DNA of 64,000 nucleotides, taken from NCBI RefSeq assembly GCF_002305875.1, contig NZ_CP022098.1, positions 9,548,001 through 9,612,000 of the forward strand, written 5' to 3'. This stretch comes from Cystobacter fuscus. GTDB lineage: Bacteria > Myxococcota > Myxococcia > Myxococcales > Myxococcaceae. The notes beneath the pieces were generated by a model. That model did no database searches. It was not told where the DNA came from and saw only the letters and a list, made by a program, of their open reading frames with translations. Every line of letters begins with the position of its first letter. Position 1 is the first letter of the stretch. Positions 62,397 through 64,000 of this stretch are shown here, one piece after another. The position numbers and the translations under genes were made by a program.

Positions 62397-62451
62397 GTAG
62401 CCCGGCGGGGGCAGACGGAGCTGCGCCGCGGGGGCGACCTTGGCCGCGTCG

Positions 62452-62609
62452 CGGCGCACCGTGAGCACCGCGATGCGATGACCCGCGCCCGGGCCCGTGG
62501 CTGCGGGATGATGCAACTCACCACCGACAAGCGCCGCACCGACGCCCACCGTTTCTACACACGGCTGGGCTTCGAGGCGAGCCACGAAGGCATGAAGCGC
62601 GCGCTTTGA
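62452..62609 (+). pseudogene. GNAT acetyltransferase C-terminal fragment
   Basis: The frame ends CGMMQLTTDKRRTDAHRFY then TRLGFEASHEGMKRAL and a stop at 62609. This is the last part of GNAT proteins (QLTTDKRR-HRFYxRLGFxASHxGMK). The acetyl-CoA-binding part is missing or damaged and no start is evident, so it is a remnant, not a gene. Confidence 0.65.
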
Positions 62610-62718
62610 GCCCGCGCTTCCATGCGTGTCCTCCTGCTCGGTCTCGCCCTGCTCCCTCTCGAGCTGAAGACGCGCTGCACCTCGCGCACTTCCCGCGAAC
62701 TGCTCCGCGAAATCCTGG

Positions 62719-63381
62719 CTAGCGAGTACTGCCGGGCGGTGCGCCCAATCGCTGCTCGTAGGCGTCGAGCGTGCGTTGCCAGGCGGGTCGGGCCTCGCAC
62801 CGCTGCTGGTAGGCCCGCACGCGTGGGTAGCGGGCGAGCACGTCACTGCCACGCACCTCGCGCAGCACGGTGGTCATCAGGACGTCCGCCACGGTGAAGT
62901 CCTCACCGACGAGGTACGGGCGAGCCGACAGCCACTCCTCGAGCCCGCCCAGCGCGCGGTCCGCCCACTTCACGAGCCCGGGGCGGCGCGCCTGCTCGGA
63001 GGGGTCGCCGGCGCTGAACAGATCGATCATCGCGATCTGGAAGAGCGGGGGCTCGACGGTGTTGAGCGCGGCGAAGCACCAGCGCGTCACCTGGGCGCGG
63101 CCCTGGAGATCCGAGGGGATGAGGCGGCCCGACTTCTCCGCCAGGTAGAGCAGGATCGCGCCCGTCTCCGTGAGCACGAAGCCGTCGTCCTCGAGCACCG
63201 GAATCTGGGCGAACGGGGTCAGCCGCCGGTACGCCTCGGAGTTCAGCTCGCCCGCGGAGTGGTCGAGGCCGCGCACCTGATAGGGCAGGCCGCACTCCTC
63301 CAACATCCACAGCGGGCGCAGGTCGCGCGTGACGCCAATGACCTTCGCGTGGACACATCCAAAAGCATAGAGCGTGAGCAT
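62719..63381 (-). CDS. Glutathione S-transferase-like protein
   Basis: 220 residues from the ATG at 63381 (GAGGAGG 11 nt before). N-terminal thioredoxin-like domain (1-80) with FAQIPVLEDDGFVLTETGAILLYLAEK, the cis-Pro and ESGAIL-like glutathione site; C-terminal helical domain with YLVGEDFTVADVLMTTVLREV, the usual N-capping box with Asp. The catalytic Ser/Cys/Tyr in strand 1 is not clear (the segment is LYAFGCVHAKVIG). Detoxification or a conjugation reaction is likely. No partner gene is evident. Confidence 0.9.
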   Translation of the reverse strand: MLTLYAFGCVHAKVIGVTRDLRPLWMLEECGLPYQVRGLDHSAGELNSEAYRRLTPFAQIPVLEDDGFVLTETGAILLYLAEKSGRLIPSDLQGRAQVTRWCFAALNTVEPPLFQIAMIDLFSAGDPSEQARRPGLVKWADRALGGLEEWLSARPYLVGEDFTVADVLMTTVLREVRGSDVLARYPRVRAYQQRCEARPAWQRTLDAYEQRLGAPPGSTR

Positions 63382-63647
63382 CCGGGTGCTTCCTCCTCGT
63401 GAGGGCGGAACCCTCCCATACGGCGGGCGGACGAGGAAGCAGTTGTCGAGCGGGCCAGCCCCAGTGAGACAAGGAAGATGGGATTGGGTGGTCTCCGCAC
63501 CGAAAAACCAGACGTCCTGTCTGGGAAAGGGAGAGCACCGTGGGTCGCATTGACAACCGTACCACCCGGCAGACGCCGTCCCAGACGCCGCGTCCCGTGT
63601 CAACGCCCCGCCCCGTGGCTTCCGAGGCCCCGCTCTAACGAATGGCT

Positions 63648-63998
63648 TTACATGTCCGGCTGGCACGTCCAGGCGTACTCCTCGGAGTAGCGGTGACACT
63701 TGTAATGGAGACCGCAATCATTGGGGACGGCCGGGTCACAGGATTTCCTGCAGTACTTCATCCGGCAAATGAAGCCCTCGGGGCATGCAGGCGAGTGCTC
63801 CTCACCACAACGGATGAGACACGTCCCCCAGGCTTCGCGCGGGTGGTCGTAGACATTCCACATGGAGCACTTCTGGCCATCAGGGCAGGGCGTCTCCTGG
63901 CAGTTCTGGCCATACACCTGCGCGCACACCGACACTCCCTCATCGAGGTCGGGCCGAATGCAGTGCTGGCCCTCGGGACACGCACGGCCCTCACACGT
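63648..63998 (-). CDS. Cys-rich secreted protein, 5' end missing
   Basis: The frame runs from the right edge to a stop at 63648 without a visible start. It has pairs and groups of cysteines (CEGRACPEGQHC, CQETPCPDGQKC, CPEGFICRMKYCRKSC, CGLHYKC). Spacing is close to that of the left-edge protein, and both look like exported disulfide-rich modules. No function is assigned. Confidence 0.7.
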   Translation of the reverse strand, partial: TCEGRACPEGQHCIRPDLDEGVSVCAQVYGQNCQETPCPDGQKCSMWNVYDHPREAWGTCLIRCGEEHSPACPEGFICRMKYCRKSCDPAVPNDCGLHYKCHRYSEEYAWTCQPDM

Positions 63999-64000
63999 TG

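Overview
The window is high-GC DNA with dense, mostly short-gapped operons and many secreted lipoproteins. It also carries TPR/CHAT, EGF-like and FG-GAP proteins, HTTM membrane proteins and cysteine-rich surface proteins. This points to a myxobacterium (Myxococcota, probably suborder Cystobacterineae); the assignment is inferred from gene content only. No rRNA, tRNA or CRISPR array was seen. Both edges cut through cysteine-rich secreted proteins.

Layout. 0-7 kb: a partial Cys-rich protein, thiM-thiE (thiamine salvage), two lipoproteins and a sensor kinase. 7-14.4 kb: a flavin-dependent acyl-CoA-dehydrogenase-like enzyme, a small membrane protein coupled to an orphan MazF-like toxin, a SnoaL-like protein, a ricin-lectin pectate lyase, a decayed ferritin/HTTM gene pair, a VOC protein and a secreted SnoaL-like protein. 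14.4-22.1 kb: a three-gene operon of AsmA/YdbH-like giant protein, YnbE/YdbL-like lipoprotein and TolB-propeller/TPR protein, probably for lipid traffic to the outer membrane. 22.4-28.5 kb: a Fur-family regulator and AraC regulator, then two half-ABC exporters, a 48-residue protein and a methyltransferase. Both transcription units carry the same variant Fur-type operator. 28.5-31.3 kb: LysR/SDR pair and small membrane proteins. 31.3-38 kb: iron-acquisition cluster (imelysin, HTTM protein, delta-60 repeat lipoprotein, FecA-like TonB receptor) with three canonical Fur boxes at an exact 32-bp period. 38-42.1 kb: an IS630 remnant, a two-component system and a chemoreceptor.

42.6-51.6 kb is the most interesting part. 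A 59-residue peptide gene heads a six-gene operon: ferritin-like diiron protein, HTTM membrane protein, GYD protein, asparagine-synthetase-like ligase lacking its glutaminase residues, and a phytanoyl-CoA-type dioxygenase. It is divergent from an MmgE/PrpD gene coupled to a thiamine-diphosphate enzyme. A perfect 8-bp inverted repeat lies in the shared promoter. The peptide has Thr at -2, Gly at 1 and Asp at 9 of a possible core, which matches lasso-peptide rules. The usual lasso B proteins are not present, so this looks like an undescribed peptide-modification locus, perhaps only lasso-like.

51.7-64 kb: a TPR-CHAT lipoprotein with almost identical 126-bp repeats, a GNAT enzyme, an isopenicillin-N-synthase-like oxygenase, an M4 metalloprotease, a small secreted protein, a mobile-element graveyard (IS4 remnant), an EGF/FG-GAP protein with three near-identical EGF modules, a GNAT fragment, a glutathione transferase and a partial Cys-rich protein.
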